64,000 nucleotides of DNA. Source: Lysinibacillus macroides. Its GTDB lineage: Bacteria; Bacillota; Bacilli; Bacillales_A; Planococcaceae. The stretch is taken from the NCBI RefSeq assembly GCF_001281525.1, contig NZ_LGCI01000009.1, positions 115,103 to 179,102 on the forward strand, in the 5' to 3' direction. Each line of letters opens with the position of its first letter. Position 1 is the first letter of the stretch. A program made the translations under genes and the position numbers. Below are positions 40,295 through 50,406 of this stretch, one piece after another. The notes beneath the pieces are model-generated. The model did not search any database. It was not told where the DNA came from and saw nothing but the letters and a program-made list of their open reading frames with translations.

Positions 40295-40447
40295 ATATTT
40301 AGTGTGATCCTGCTCTAATTGCTCGCGCTTTGTTTTCGTCACTCGTTCATGCGTACTGAATAGGGTAGACTGTCGATTTTTTTCAACATCCTTGCCACTG
40401 ATCCGTTTGCTATGCTTACGCTTCTTTTTTGCCTTTGATTGTGACAT
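40271..40447 (-). CDS. Small basic hypothetical protein, 58 aa
   Basis: A 58-codon frame encoding a very polar, basic-then-acidic protein: MSQSKAKKKRKHSKRISGK at the start, KYKKQDQDD at the end, and no hydrophobic segment. Support comes from GGTAGGAAACAACT before the ATG, a position snugly between two terminators, and a biased Lys/Gln/Arg composition typical of small conserved Bacillales proteins. I do not know a function; the N-terminus could bind nucleic acid. It is convergent with the TatD-like gene. Confidence 0.6.
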   Translation of the reverse strand: MSQSKAKKKRKHSKRISGKDVEKNRQSTLFSTHERVTKTKREQLEQDHTKYKKQDQDD

Positions 40448-40475
40448 AGTTGTTTCCTACCTTTCCAAAAGTAAA

Positions 40476-40502
40476 ACCTCGTAAGCATGATACTTACGAG
40501 GT
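40476..40502 (-). terminator. Terminator after the first acetate symporter gene
   Basis: ACCTCGTAAG / CTTACGAGGT, a perfect 10-bp stem with a 7-nt loop; TTTTAC follows on the minus strand. It is 12 bp past the symporter stop. Confidence 0.78.
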
Positions 40503-40513
40503 GTTTACACATA

Positions 40514-42058
40514 TTAGTGAGATACGTCCTGTACAGAAATACCTGTGTTTGCTTTAACGTCAACTTCACGATATTTCGCCTCATCGCTTTCTTTAGAAAG
40601 CAATGTGCCAATAAAGCCGCCAAGGAAGCCAAGCGGTACAGAAATAAGGGCTGGGTTCGTTAACATAATTAACGGATCGCCCACAAAGATTGCTTTACCT
40701 TCAACTGGATTCCATACGTTTGGTGACACAGCTACGATTGCTAATGCTGAAATTAATCCTGTTAGCATCGCTGTTACAGCACCTGCTGTATTAAAGCGTT
40801 TCCAGTAGATTGTGTAAAGAATTACTGGAAGGTTAGCAGAACCTGCAATACAGAATGCAAGTGATACTAGGAACGCAACGTTTAATGTTTGTGCCCCAAG
40901 TGCTAATAAAATAGAGACAACAGAGATTGTGATCGAACCAATACGAGCTGCAAGAACCTGCTCTTTCTCTGAAATTTTACCTTTTTTAATAATTTGACCA
41001 TAAATATCATGAGATAGGGCAGATGCACCAGAAAGTACAAGACCTGCTACTACCGCTAAAATTGTCGCGAATGCTACCGCACAAACGAATGAGAATAGAA
41101 TATCGCCACCAAGTACTTCTGCAAGAAGTGGGGCAGCCATGTTACCAGCAGGGTTAGCTGCAATAATATCTTCTTTTCCAACGAATGCTGCTGCACCAAA
41201 GCCTAAGAAAATTGTTAATACATAGAATAAACCTACAATCCAAGTAGCCCAAATAACTGAAGAACGAGCTGTTTTTGCATCTTTTACTGTAAAGAAGCGC
41301 ATTAGGATATGTGGTAGACCTGCAGTACCTACTACTAAGGCAATTAGCATTGAAATTGTATCAATACCATTTGTATATTTAAGACCTGGGTTTAAATAAG
41401 CAGCACCATTATCGGTAGCTTTGGACATTTCGCTAAACATTGTAGCAATGCTGAAATCAAATTTCAATAATACTAAGAAAGAAATAATTACTGTACCAAT
41501 CATTAAAAGACAAGCTTTAATAATTTGTACCCAAGATGTTGCTGTCATACCACCGAATAATACGTAAGTTGTCATCATAACACCTACAATTAATACGGCA
41601 ATCCAATAGTCGATTCCTAAAAGTAATTGAATAAGTGCTCCTGCACCAACTAGCTGTGCAATCATGTAGAATAAAACAATTGTAATTGTACTTAAAGCTG
41701 CTGTTCCACGAACCTTTGAATTATTAAAACGTGCTGTAATCATATCAGCTAGTGTAAATTTCCCAAGGTTACGTAATGGCTCAGCTACGATGTATAGTAC
41801 CACTAAGTAAGCTACTAAATAACCAACAGAGAAGAAGAATCCATCAAATCCAAATAGTGCTACTGCACCAGCAATACCTAGGAAAGACGCTGCAGATAAA
41901 TAGTCACCAGCAATAGCTAGTCCATTTTGCCAGCCTGTTAAACCACCACCAGCTGTGTAGAAGTCACTTGCTGAAGAATTACGTTTAGATGCCCACCATG
42001 TAACAACTAATGTTAAACCAACAATGGCTACGAAGAAGAATATAGCTGTAAAACTCAT
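40514..42058 (-). CDS. actP: Cation/acetate symporter, copy 1 (SSS family)
   Basis: A 514-residue sodium:solute symporter with 13 helices. The N-terminal ASDFYTAGGGLTGWQNGLAIAGDYLSAASFLG and the sodium-site helix VAFATILAVVAGLVLSGASALSHD define the ActP/YwcA type, which imports acetate and related monocarboxylates. It overlaps the upstream DUF485 gene by four bases, the standard partner order. A second, very similar pair lies about 2 kb upstream past an IS3-type element, so the locus is a tandem duplication. Both copies look functional. Confidence 0.9.
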   Translation of the reverse strand: MSFTAIFFFVAIVGLTLVVTWWASKRNSSASDFYTAGGGLTGWQNGLAIAGDYLSAASFLGIAGAVALFGFDGFFFSVGYLVAYLVVLYIVAEPLRNLGKFTLADMITARFNNSKVRGTAALSTITIVLFYMIAQLVGAGALIQLLLGIDYWIAVLIVGVMMTTYVLFGGMTATSWVQIIKACLLMIGTVIISFLVLLKFDFSIATMFSEMSKATDNGAAYLNPGLKYTNGIDTISMLIALVVGTAGLPHILMRFFTVKDAKTARSSVIWATWIVGLFYVLTIFLGFGAAAFVGKEDIIAANPAGNMAAPLLAEVLGGDILFSFVCAVAFATILAVVAGLVLSGASALSHDIYGQIIKKGKISEKEQVLAARIGSITISVVSILLALGAQTLNVAFLVSLAFCIAGSANLPVILYTIYWKRFNTAGAVTAMLTGLISALAIVAVSPNVWNPVEGKAIFVGDPLIMLTNPALISVPLGFLGGFIGTLLSKESDEAKYREVDVKANTGISVQDVSH

Positions 42059-42393
42059 CGGCGGCCACCTCCATTTTCATATTCAGCGATAATCGCCTTT
42101 GCCTCTCTATCATAGCTGTTCGCTTTTGCTACGTATAGATGACATAAACTCCAAGTCATAATGAATAATCCTGCAGCATAGATCCACACCCAAGTGATTT
42201 CCCCAATAGCCTTTTGGTGTAGAATTGTCGTATATGATGTCAAAATTGGTAACAACATGTAAGCTGCTAAAAATATGACAGTCATAGACCATAGAAAAGC
42301 ATTTTTCTTTCGTACAAGTGACTTAAACGACTCCTGCTTTGCAATTGCATCGTAGTCAATTACAACTTCTTTTTTTGTTAGATTGTTCGCCAT
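42055..42393 (-). CDS. DUF485 domain membrane protein, copy 1
   Basis: A 112-residue protein with two helices (VIFLAAYMLLPIL, IYAAGLFIMTWSLCHLYV) between charged ends, matching DUF485 (YjcH/YwcB type). It is always paired with ActP-like symporters and probably helps their assembly or activity. The ATG 42393 (MANNLTKKEV) is favoured over an ATG two codons upstream; GGGAAA lies nearby. ATGA overlap with actP copy 1. Confidence 0.87.
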   Translation of the reverse strand: MANNLTKKEVVIDYDAIAKQESFKSLVRKKNAFLWSMTVIFLAAYMLLPILTSYTTILHQKAIGEITWVWIYAAGLFIMTWSLCHLYVAKANSYDREAKAIIAEYENGGGRR

Positions 42394-42693
42394 TAACATT
42401 TCCCATTTGTGTGTTTTTTTACTGCCTTAAGACTTATTTTTGCTAGTTTAGTGAATTCACATTTTCATTTTATGAAACAGTTTACAAAATTGCAATACAT
42501 TTCAGAAAAATTATGCAAAAAAAATTTCCTAGAAAATAGTCCTAGGGGAGAAAAAATGCTCTAAAGTCAAGCAGACAAAGGGTTTTAGAATATTCAGATA
42601 AATAAAAGAAGTGAAGAGAAATCTACGTTCTTCATAAAAAATGGATGGTAAATTTACAAAAAAAATCGATTTTTTCAAGTGAAATTAAACACT
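42394..42693. other. AT-rich upstream region of symporter operon 1
   Basis: About 300 bp without a gene. It should hold the promoter of the DUF485-actP operon on the minus strand. A partial dyad, CCTAG...CTAGG near 42530-42545, is the only symmetry I see. It ends at the left terminus of the IS3-type element. Confidence 0.4.
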
Positions 42694-42734
42694 GGCACTG
42701 AATACTATTTTTGAGACAGTATGAAAACACCTTA

Positions 42735-43574
42735 TTATACAGCCAGTTGACGGTATTGAACCGGCGACTGGTTGTTTAATTTCGTTTTAATCCGAATATT
42801 GTTATAATAGTAAATGTATTCTTCGACAATATTTATGACACACGCATTTGTTGTGCGATAAATATCATCGAGGTAGAACGTTTCAGACTTTAGCGAGGAG
42901 TGAAACGTTTCAATTGGGGAATTATCAGCGGGCGTGCCTTTACGAGACATGCTCATGGTCATTCCTTTTTCTTTGACTGCCTTCTGATATGCATAAGATG
43001 TGTAAACAGAACCCTGGTCGCTATGCAGGATACAGCCTTCTGGTAGATCGGGTAATTGATTTAGCGTATCTAAGACAAAGTCGGTATCTTGTGTAAAACC
43101 AATTGTAAACGCAATAACCTCGCCATTAAATAGGTCTAAGATACTTGAAAGGTACATCATAGATTGTCCAAAAGGCAAGTAAGTAATATCTGTTACGAGC
43201 CTTTCTAGCGGTTTTAATGCCGTAAAATCACGTGCTAATAAGTTAGGAACAATGTGAGCTGGTTGTCCCGTACGTTTACGTTTCTTTACCTTTACACGAC
43301 ATTGCCAGCCGTATTTTTGCATCACACGTTGCACCGTTTTCTCACTAATGTCAGTAAGTAATTCTGTGATTTTTCGATAGCCGTATCTGAATTTGTGTAA
43401 CTTGCACAAGTCGCCAATTTGTTGGTCTCGAAGATCCTTTTGAGTGAATTTATTTTCATTGACCTTCCAGCGATAATACGACGAACGAGCTACACCTAAA
43501 TGACGGCAGATTTCACCAATCGGCATCCTTTCTTTTAACTCCTCTACTAGCTCTACTACAACTTTTGGGACCAC
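42735..43574 (-). CDS. IS3-family transposase OrfB (DDE integrase domain)
   Basis: A 279-residue catalytic half of the transposase. It has an HTH_21-type start (MPIGEICRHLGVARSSYYRW) and the rve integrase core with DDE residues in LVTDITYLPF, LHSDQGSVY and SPIETFHSSLK. It overlaps orfA by about 19 bp in the -1 frame, and would be made as an OrfAB fusion by ribosomal slippage in most IS3 members; here the overlap reads TCCCAAAAG, a weaker slip site than the usual A6G, and an internal GTG with GAGAGGA in front may also start OrfB on its own. No lesions seen. Confidence 0.9.
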   Translation of the reverse strand: MVPKVVVELVEELKERMPIGEICRHLGVARSSYYRWKVNENKFTQKDLRDQQIGDLCKLHKFRYGYRKITELLTDISEKTVQRVMQKYGWQCRVKVKKRKRTGQPAHIVPNLLARDFTALKPLERLVTDITYLPFGQSMMYLSSILDLFNGEVIAFTIGFTQDTDFVLDTLNQLPDLPEGCILHSDQGSVYTSYAYQKAVKEKGMTMSMSRKGTPADNSPIETFHSSLKSETFYLDDIYRTTNACVINIVEEYIYYYNNIRIKTKLNNQSPVQYRQLAV

Positions 43575-43876
43575 TTCCTCTCCAACTCTGCGTACTTTTT
43601 TAACACTTCAATTTGTTGCTTTAAATAACGATTCTCTGCTTGTAACTTAGCGGTTTCACTTTCATATTCAGGCCCTTTGCCAAATGTATATTGTTTTCCT
43701 ACTGGCTGTTCAAGACGATGTAATTCGCCGTTCTTGTACCATTTCATCCATGTTTTTAACTGAGAATGGTTACGAATATTTAGCTCCTCTAGTACTTGTT
43801 TTACAGGAATGCCTGCTAATCTCATTTCAATTGCTTTCATTTTCACTTCCACTGGGTAACTCACTCTTGTCCCCAT
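43556..43876 (-). CDS. IS3-family transposase OrfA (helix-turn-helix)
   Basis: A 106-residue DNA-binding half: MGTRVSYPVEVKMKAIEMRLAGIPVKQVLEEL is the HTH region and ENRYLKQQIEVLKKYAELER a leucine-zipper-like coil for multimerisation. The ATG 43876 follows GGAGGTGTTTTTCT. A longer frame to 43951 runs into the terminal repeat and is not used. It works with OrfB. Confidence 0.88.
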   Translation of the reverse strand: MGTRVSYPVEVKMKAIEMRLAGIPVKQVLEELNIRNHSQLKTWMKWYKNGELHRLEQPVGKQYTFGKGPEYESETAKLQAENRYLKQQIEVLKKYAELERKWSQKL

Positions 43877-44062
43877 AGAAAAACACCTCCACATTGATTT
43901 GATAAGGTACAATACCCGTTTTTCAACGAAAGGTGTTTTTATTTGTCTCATTTTTTTAGGTCAGTGCCCACTATTATCCTAGTGAAAATTGGTTTTTTTC
44001 TGTTTTTTGGAAGAAAAATAATATTGTTCGATAAGTAATTTAGTAGAAAACAATAACAAAAA

Positions 44063-44099
44063 ATGCGAAAAAATCGACAAAAAATCGGTTTTTTCGCAT
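44063..44099. terminator. Bidirectional terminator after the second symporter gene
   Basis: ATGCGAAAAAA pairs with TTTTTTCGCAT (11 bp), loop TCGACAAAAAATCGG; T-rich on both exits. It lies 46 bp past the symporter stop. Confidence 0.8.
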
Positions 44100-44144
44100 G
44101 TTTTTTGTATATTTTGAATGAAGATTCATTGCTTACCTAACTTA

Positions 44145-45698
44145 TTAATGAGAAATATCTGATACAGAGACACCTGTATTCGCTTTTACACGAATTTCTT
44201 TATAAATACGCTCTGCCTCTGCATCTGAAACTTTACTGGATGACAGAATCGTACCAAGGTATCCCGCAATAAAGCCCAGTGGAATAGTAATAATAGCTGG
44301 TACAGCAAGCGGAACAAGCGGCGTCCCAACAAAAATAGCAGCACCTTCAACAGGACTCCAAACATTTGGTCCCATCGCCCCTAAAATTAAGCATGATACT
44401 AACCCTGTCACCATAGCTGTTACGGCACCTGTTGAATTGAACTTCTTCCAGTAAATTGTATAAAGAATAACAGGTAAGTTCGCAGATGCACCGATACAAA
44501 ACGCAAAGGATACGAGGAACGAAACATTTAAGCTTTGCGCAAATAAAGCTAAAATAATCGATACAATCGCAATTGAAATAGAGCCTGTACGAGCAGCGAT
44601 TACTTGCTGCTTTTCTGTTAATTTTCCATCTTTAATAATTTCCCCATAAATATCATGAGAAATAGCAGAAGCTCCTGTTAATACTAAGCCTGATACAACT
44701 GCTAAAATTGTCGCAAAGGCTACAGCACCGATAAATGCCATTAATACATCTCCACCTAAGTATTGTGCAAGCAGTGGGGCAGCCGTGTTGCCAGCTTTAC
44801 TTTCAGCAAGAATTTGATCAAGTCCTACAAAGTTTAATGCACCGAACCCTAAGAAAATTGTTAATGAGAAGAAAATAGCTGTAATCCAAGTTGTCCAAGA
44901 AATAGAAGCACGTGCTGTCTTTGCATCTTTTACAGTAAAGAAGCGCATTAAAATATGCGGTAAGCCTGATGTTCCTAAAACTAACGCCATCATCATAGAA
45001 ACAGAGTCAATTGTACTTGTATATTTAATACCTGGTACAAGGAATTCCTCACCATGCTCTGTAGCAATCGTATCGAACATCTTCACTAGAGAAAAATCAA
45101 ATTTCACTAATACTAATGTTGCTAATAAGCCTGTCCCAAATAATAGCAATGTTGCTTTAATGATTTGTACCCAAGACGTAGCTGTCATACCACCAAATAA
45201 TACATAAGTTGTCATCATTACACCGACAATTAACACGGCAACCCAATATTCAATACCAAATAATAGTTTAATAAGTGCACCAGCACCAACTAGCTGTGCA
45301 ATCATATACAGAATCACAATAATAATTGTGCCTGATGCAGCCACACCGCGAATGCGCTTTTCATTAAAGCGTGCTGTCAGCATATCTGCTAATGTATAAC
45401 GACCTAAATTACGCATAGGCTCAGCAATAACATAAAGCAACACTAAATTGGCTACTACATAACCAACAGAGAAGAAGAAACCATCAAAACCTGTTAAAGC
45501 GATAGCACCAGACACCCCAAGAAAGGCTGCTGCTGATAAATAGTCACCTGCAATGGCAAACCCATTTTGCCAGCCCTTTAAACCACCGCCAGCCGTATAG
45601 AAATCAGCCGCCGAGGACGTACGCTTAGCTGCAATATATGTAACAACAAGCGTTAAACTAACAATTGCTAAAAAGAAACCAACCGATACTAAATTCAT
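44145..45698 (-). CDS. actP: Cation/acetate symporter, copy 2 (SSS family)
   Basis: A 517-residue paralogue of the symporter at 40514-42058; nearly every helix aligns without gaps, including ADFYTAGGGLKGWQNGFAIAGDYLSAAAFLG and GVMMTTYVLFGGMTATSWVQIIKA, and the C-terminal VKANTGVSVSDISH against VKANTGISVQDVSH. Differences cluster in the N-terminal helices and in the loop near residue 195-215. Its ATG directly follows the stop of the DUF485 gene. The two copies may differ in affinity or regulation; that is untested. Confidence 0.9.
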   Translation of the reverse strand: MNLVSVGFFLAIVSLTLVVTYIAAKRTSSAADFYTAGGGLKGWQNGFAIAGDYLSAAAFLGVSGAIALTGFDGFFFSVGYVVANLVLLYVIAEPMRNLGRYTLADMLTARFNEKRIRGVAASGTIIIVILYMIAQLVGAGALIKLLFGIEYWVAVLIVGVMMTTYVLFGGMTATSWVQIIKATLLLFGTGLLATLVLVKFDFSLVKMFDTIATEHGEEFLVPGIKYTSTIDSVSMMMALVLGTSGLPHILMRFFTVKDAKTARASISWTTWITAIFFSLTIFLGFGALNFVGLDQILAESKAGNTAAPLLAQYLGGDVLMAFIGAVAFATILAVVSGLVLTGASAISHDIYGEIIKDGKLTEKQQVIAARTGSISIAIVSIILALFAQSLNVSFLVSFAFCIGASANLPVILYTIYWKKFNSTGAVTAMVTGLVSCLILGAMGPNVWSPVEGAAIFVGTPLVPLAVPAIITIPLGFIAGYLGTILSSSKVSDAEAERIYKEIRVKANTGVSVSDISH

Positions 45699-46034
45699 TT
45701 ATTTTCCGCCTTTCGCTTGATACTCTGCTAGCACAGCAGCTGCAGCTTTATCGAATGAAGCAGCTTTTTTTACATATACTGTACAGAGCACAATAGTCAT
45801 GATAAATAATCCTGCAGAATAAACCCAAACACCCGTAATATTTCCGATGAACTTTTGTTGTAGTACAGGCTGGAAAGCAAGGATGGGCAGCAAGATATAA
45901 AGGATTAAAAATATTGCTGTAATCGAGAAAAGGAAGGTATTTTTCCTTTTGACAAAGCTATTGAATGATTCCATTGCTTCAATTGCATCATAATCAATTG
46001 CTTGCGCTTGTTTTTTGCTTGAAACGTTCGCCAT
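45699..46034 (-). CDS. DUF485 domain membrane protein, copy 2
   Basis: A 111-residue, two-helix DUF485 protein paralogous to copy 1 (YDAIEAMESFNSFVKRKNTFLFS versus YDAIAKQESFKSLVRKKNAFLWS). The ATG 46034 follows AGGGGGAATAATA; the longer frame to 46106 is not supported. Its stop abuts the actP copy 2 start codon, so they are coupled. Presumed symporter partner. Confidence 0.87.
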   Translation of the reverse strand: MANVSSKKQAQAIDYDAIEAMESFNSFVKRKNTFLFSITAIFLILYILLPILAFQPVLQQKFIGNITGVWVYSAGLFIMTIVLCTVYVKKAASFDKAAAAVLAEYQAKGGK

Positions 46035-46601
46035 TATTATTCCCCCTAAAGTTATATATTTCTGTTTTAAACGACATATTTCTTTTTGATTCGTCGTTAT
46101 ATTCACTTATTTTATGGTGGAGATTCCTATAATGCAATACTAAATTTTGATTTTTAATAATTTTTAGTCAAATCAAAATGGTTGGAAGAACATAGAAATA
46201 ATAAGGATTTAATAGAAATGATTTATTAGAAAGTAAGAGAAGTTTTCTGTGGAAATAATATTGTTAAAATAGTTTATGATGGAGAATAAGAAGTATGGGA
46301 CAAAATTTAAACATAAAAGAGAATTTTCTGTAATTTATTATTGTACAATTGAAATTCATAAAATGTTAAAAAGTAGAAAAACTTTGTTATATAACAACTA
46401 TCTGCTATTGCGAGAAATAATAAAAATAGTAAAAATAAGCTTTGAAAGAATTTTTAAAAAGATTGCGTTGTTTGGAAAATTTAGTATGAAGAATGTTCAT
46501 TTGTTACATAAAAAGTAATAGGTGTATAAGGTTATTAGCTTGTATTTAACTTTTATAATGCATAAAATAAAAATGGTGATTGAAGGGAAGTGAGCCATTG
46601 T
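46035..46601. other. AT-rich 570-bp divergent gap upstream of symporter operon 2 and sco
   Basis: No convincing gene. An 80-codon frame (46276-46518) has no ribosome site and a composition set by AT richness. The region should contain both divergent promoters. I see no clear hairpin or repeat. Confidence 0.4.
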
Positions 46602-47198
46602 ATGAAAAAGAAAAGTATCATGCTTATTTTAATACTGGTAATAAGCAGCGTGTTAACTGCCTGTGGAAGCTACAAGTTTGAACCGTCGTTAAATATAGAG
46701 GTTCAAGACTTTTCTATGACGAATCAACAAAATGAGCAGGTTCGTTTGGATGATTTAAAGGGAAAAACATGGCTGGCAATGTTTATCTTTACAAACTGTA
46801 CAACAGTCTGCCCACCAATGACATTTAATATGACAGAAGTTCAACAGGCACTAGAGGACAAAAATGTTGAAGATTATGAGATCGTTGCGTTTAGTGTTGA
46901 TCCTGAGGTAGATAAACCTGAAGTATTAGCAGATTACCTAAGTAAGTATAATGTTGTGGATCAAAGCAAGTGGCAACTATTAACGGGCTATGAACAAAAA
47001 TTCATTGAGCAATTTGCACGCCAATCTTTTAATTCGGTGGTAAGAAATGATCCAAATTCAGACCAGGTCATACATATGTCACGTTATTATTTAGTGAACG
47101 CAGATGGAACAGTTGTAAAGGATTATGATGGCGCAACAGATGTACCAGTTGAAACGATTGTCGCAGATATGAAAGCTCTTATTAAAGAAAGTAAATAA
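46602..47198 (+). CDS. SCO1/SenC-family copper lipoprotein
   Basis: A 198-residue lipoprotein (lipobox VLTAC, C21) with a thioredoxin-like fold. The copper site is intact: CTTVC (C66, C70) and the distal histidine in VIHMSRYYL. Sco proteins deliver copper to, or reduce, the CuA centre of cytochrome c oxidase; in B. subtilis the homologue is YpmQ. It may also serve the copper-linked Nos-type genes at 56-60 kb, but that is speculation. ATG 46602 is favoured over GTG 46590, which touches AAGGGAA. Monocistronic with a strong terminator. Confidence 0.9.
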   Translation: MKKKSIMLILILVISSVLTACGSYKFEPSLNIEVQDFSMTNQQNEQVRLDDLKGKTWLAMFIFTNCTTVCPPMTFNMTEVQQALEDKNVEDYEIVAFSVDPEVDKPEVLADYLSKYNVVDQSKWQLLTGYEQKFIEQFARQSFNSVVRNDPNSDQVIHMSRYYLVNADGTVVKDYDGATDVPVETIVADMKALIKESK

Positions 47199-47214
47199 AG
47201 CGTTTAACCAGTGA

Positions 47215-47262
47215 AAAACCCAAACTGTTAGAGTGAGGAAACTCGTAATAGTTTGGGTTTTC
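47215..47262 (+). terminator. Terminator after sco
   Basis: AAAACCCAAACT / AGTTTGGGTTTT, 12-bp perfect stem with a 23-nt loop containing an inner GAGT/ACTC hairpin; T-run at the end. Confidence 0.85.
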
Positions 47263-48306
<1,044 letters not shown>

Positions 48307-48874
48307 TCATCTGCTAGTACTACTATTTTTTATTACCAAATTAGCCGTTTCACTCGGATGGTTAAGAGGAAAATGATGACCATATGGAACAAAATCAACC
48401 TTACCCAGATGCGAAGGAGCAGAATAGCCTCTGTCAGAATCCCCCCAAATAATGTGAAGATTATACTTTGTTACTTCATTGAAATCACCTTGAACGTTTT
48501 TCGATAGTAAAGTGTTAAGCTGAACCGTAGTATTTAAAATTCTAGGAGAAGTAAAACTTTTACTTAGTTTTTCAATATAATGTTCAGGGATGCTCTCTAT
48601 ACTTTCAAATAAACCATTACTTAATAAATATCGCTCTATCAAATTAGTAGTTGCCCATTTCAATGTCCATTTGTTCATAAATTGAGGAACATATATCGAT
48701 TTAGCATTTTTTTAGTAACAGGTGGCTGAAGTAAAGTAATTGTATACTTCTTATCTATGTACTTTTGTACTAATGCTTCCAAAAGAATATACGCACCAAA
48801 TGAATGGCCAATTAGATGGGCGCCGTTAGTAGCTTTCTCCAATAACTTTTTTAATACATTCAAATGAATCAATT
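48307..48874 (-). pseudogene. Alpha/beta hydrolase C-terminal half, separated by IS and frameshifted
   Basis: The downstream part of the reductase-hydrolase gene that begins at 51714. It opens with LIHLNVLKKLLEKATNGAHLIGHSFGAY, where GHSFG is the nucleophile elbow, continues to TLLQPPVTKK, then breaks frame in a run of seven A bases near 48708-48714 (one more A would restore KNAKSIYVPQF). The second frame carries on with the acid-and-histidine end of the fold (LHIIWGDSDRGY, YGHHFPLNHPSETANLV). The IS at 48875-50404 separates it from its N-terminal half. Confidence 0.82.
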
Positions 48875-50404
48875 TCATAAATCGATTTTTTCAAGAGCTT
48901 AGACTGCTCCTGTGTCTGATTTTTGTTTTTTAAAATTTAAGCTGCGTTGTTTTGTAGCTGTAAACGTACATTCATCCGATCGACTGCTAATTTGCAGGCA
49001 TTATAAATAAACGTCACAAGGTTGAAGTGCAGTTTAGCTTTTCTACCGGTTTTGTGACGGACGTTGTTTAACTGAAAAAATTGCTTTAAATAAGCATTTA
49101 CTCGTTCGACAGCTGTGCGTTCCTTGTAAAGTTTCTTCCATAGCTCGGAGCCACGTGCTGGAAACGTGTATTTGCGGATATCGGTTTCACACTTGATTTT
49201 AAACACCTTTTGACAGAGCGAGTCATCACGTAATGGACAGGTTGCGCAATCTTTTGGACGTGTGAACTTAAGCGTTTGATACTTTTCATCAAAGCTGTCG
49301 TAACAGTAGCTATGTTCACGCACACAGGTTGGACGGAAATGTTCATCAAAACCGATCATTTCGCCCTCACGTCTTTTCACATATGGAATCACAGCTTTCA
49401 TCTCTTGTATTGAAATCTGGCGGTAAATTGCTTCATAGTCATAACCTGCATCGAAAATAGCCGTTGTGAAATGGTTAGGCATGATATGGTTCATCTTTTT
49501 TAGTAACGGAATCGCCGCTTTACTATCACTCAGATTGCCGGAAGACATTAGACGCGCCACGATATATTGGCTTTTTGTCGAAACAGCTAAATGCCCTTTA
49601 AAGCCGTACCAGAATGTGTTTTTACCATCGCTGTTTTTCTTGATGCCCCACTTTGGTTCAATGGGGATGTCTTGCCATAGAGTCGTCAATGGAATGGTTA
49701 ATTGTGCTTCCAACTTCTTTTCAAAAGTCGTTTGATTCGCTTCAAGTTCTGCTTGTTCAGCGAGCCAGGCAGCACGTTCTTCTTTTGATTTACGACCACG
49801 TTTTTTCGGTTGTGTTTCTTTTTTCTCTGCTGGTTTTGCGGCATCTCTCGCTTCAAAATGTGTTGCATCAAAACTAAGGTGTTCCTCTTCAAGAAAACCT
49901 TCTGTAAAGGCAGCTTGAATAAGTTCATCGTGCATGCGATCTAAGACATCTGATTGACTAATCACGTCGACCATACGTGAATACGAGGCTTCAGATGGCA
50001 CCGTGTCCGAAACTAAAAAGCCACAATCTAAGCGAAAGACGAAATCATGCGTTAATCGATTGACCAAATCTTTAACGGTAGGGATACGCTCGACAATGCG
50101 GATCATCAATGATTGAATCATCGCACCGTAGTTTAATTCTCGTGGAGCACCACGCATCGTCTTCTTTCGAAATAGTTGAAAGATTGGCTGCACATCGAAA
50201 GTGGCTAAAATAGCATCAAAACGACGAGAACTTTCCATTTTCAATAATTCACGGATGTCAAATAGGCTCATTTGTTTTACAATAGTCATGAGGCATCATT
50301 CCTTTTCGGTGGGTTGTTTAGTCGCTACCATTATACCGAATTTGGGGAGGTGCCTCATTTTTATTTAATTTTAGCCCTTGATATTAAAGGGATTAGAATT
50401 ATGA
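48875..50404 (-). mobile_element. Insertion sequence (IS1182-like) inside the reductase-hydrolase gene
   Basis: About 1.53 kb carrying one transposase. It is flanked by AATT on both sides (48871-48874, 50405-50408), a likely 4-bp target duplication. Its tips are TCATAAATC and, inverted, TCATAATTC; further inside, TTAGACTGCTCC and TGAGGCACCTCC resemble each other. Removing the element plus one AATT rejoins the hydrolase frame exactly. The family name rests on the transposase and is tentative. Confidence 0.72.
48937..50289 (-). CDS. IS1182-like DDE transposase
   Basis: A 450-residue transposase that looks intact. The N-terminal domain (PIFQLFRKKTMRGAPRELNYGAMIQSLMIR) precedes the DDE core: LSFDATHFEARD, then AIFDAGYDYEAIYR, then KERTAVERVNAYLKQFF as the glutamate helix. 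A four-cysteine patch (CATCPLRDDSLC region near 350) and a basic insert (KKRGRKSKEER, near 165) are typical of IS1182-type enzymes. The start is ATG 50289 with AAAGGAATG upstream. The IS is likely recent, since the gene has no lesion while the host gene has several. Confidence 0.85.
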   Translation of the reverse strand: MTIVKQMSLFDIRELLKMESSRRFDAILATFDVQPIFQLFRKKTMRGAPRELNYGAMIQSLMIRIVERIPTVKDLVNRLTHDFVFRLDCGFLVSDTVPSEASYSRMVDVISQSDVLDRMHDELIQAAFTEGFLEEEHLSFDATHFEARDAAKPAEKKETQPKKRGRKSKEERAAWLAEQAELEANQTTFEKKLEAQLTIPLTTLWQDIPIEPKWGIKKNSDGKNTFWYGFKGHLAVSTKSQYIVARLMSSGNLSDSKAAIPLLKKMNHIMPNHFTTAIFDAGYDYEAIYRQISIQEMKAVIPYVKRREGEMIGFDEHFRPTCVREHSYCYDSFDEKYQTLKFTRPKDCATCPLRDDSLCQKVFKIKCETDIRKYTFPARGSELWKKLYKERTAVERVNAYLKQFFQLNNVRHKTGRKAKLHFNLVTFIYNACKLAVDRMNVRLQLQNNAA

Positions 50405-50406
50405 AA

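Larger units (their letters stand above)
42694..43969 (-). mobile_element. IS3-family insertion sequence (IS150-like), intact
   Basis: About 1.28 kb. Terminal inverted repeats: the left end starts GGCACTGA and the right end, read inward, GGGCACTGACC; both continue to ...TGAGACA...AAAACACC within 40 bp. The flanks carry ACT on both sides (42691-42693 and 43970-43972), a plausible 3-bp target duplication. It contains overlapping orfA and orfB. It lies between the two symporter operons. Confidence 0.85.

Noticed and set aside
46276..46518. 80-codon plus-strand frame upstream of sco
   Set aside because: No ribosome binding site before the ATG, composition follows the AT-rich background (Lys, Ile, Phe), and no domain is recognisable.
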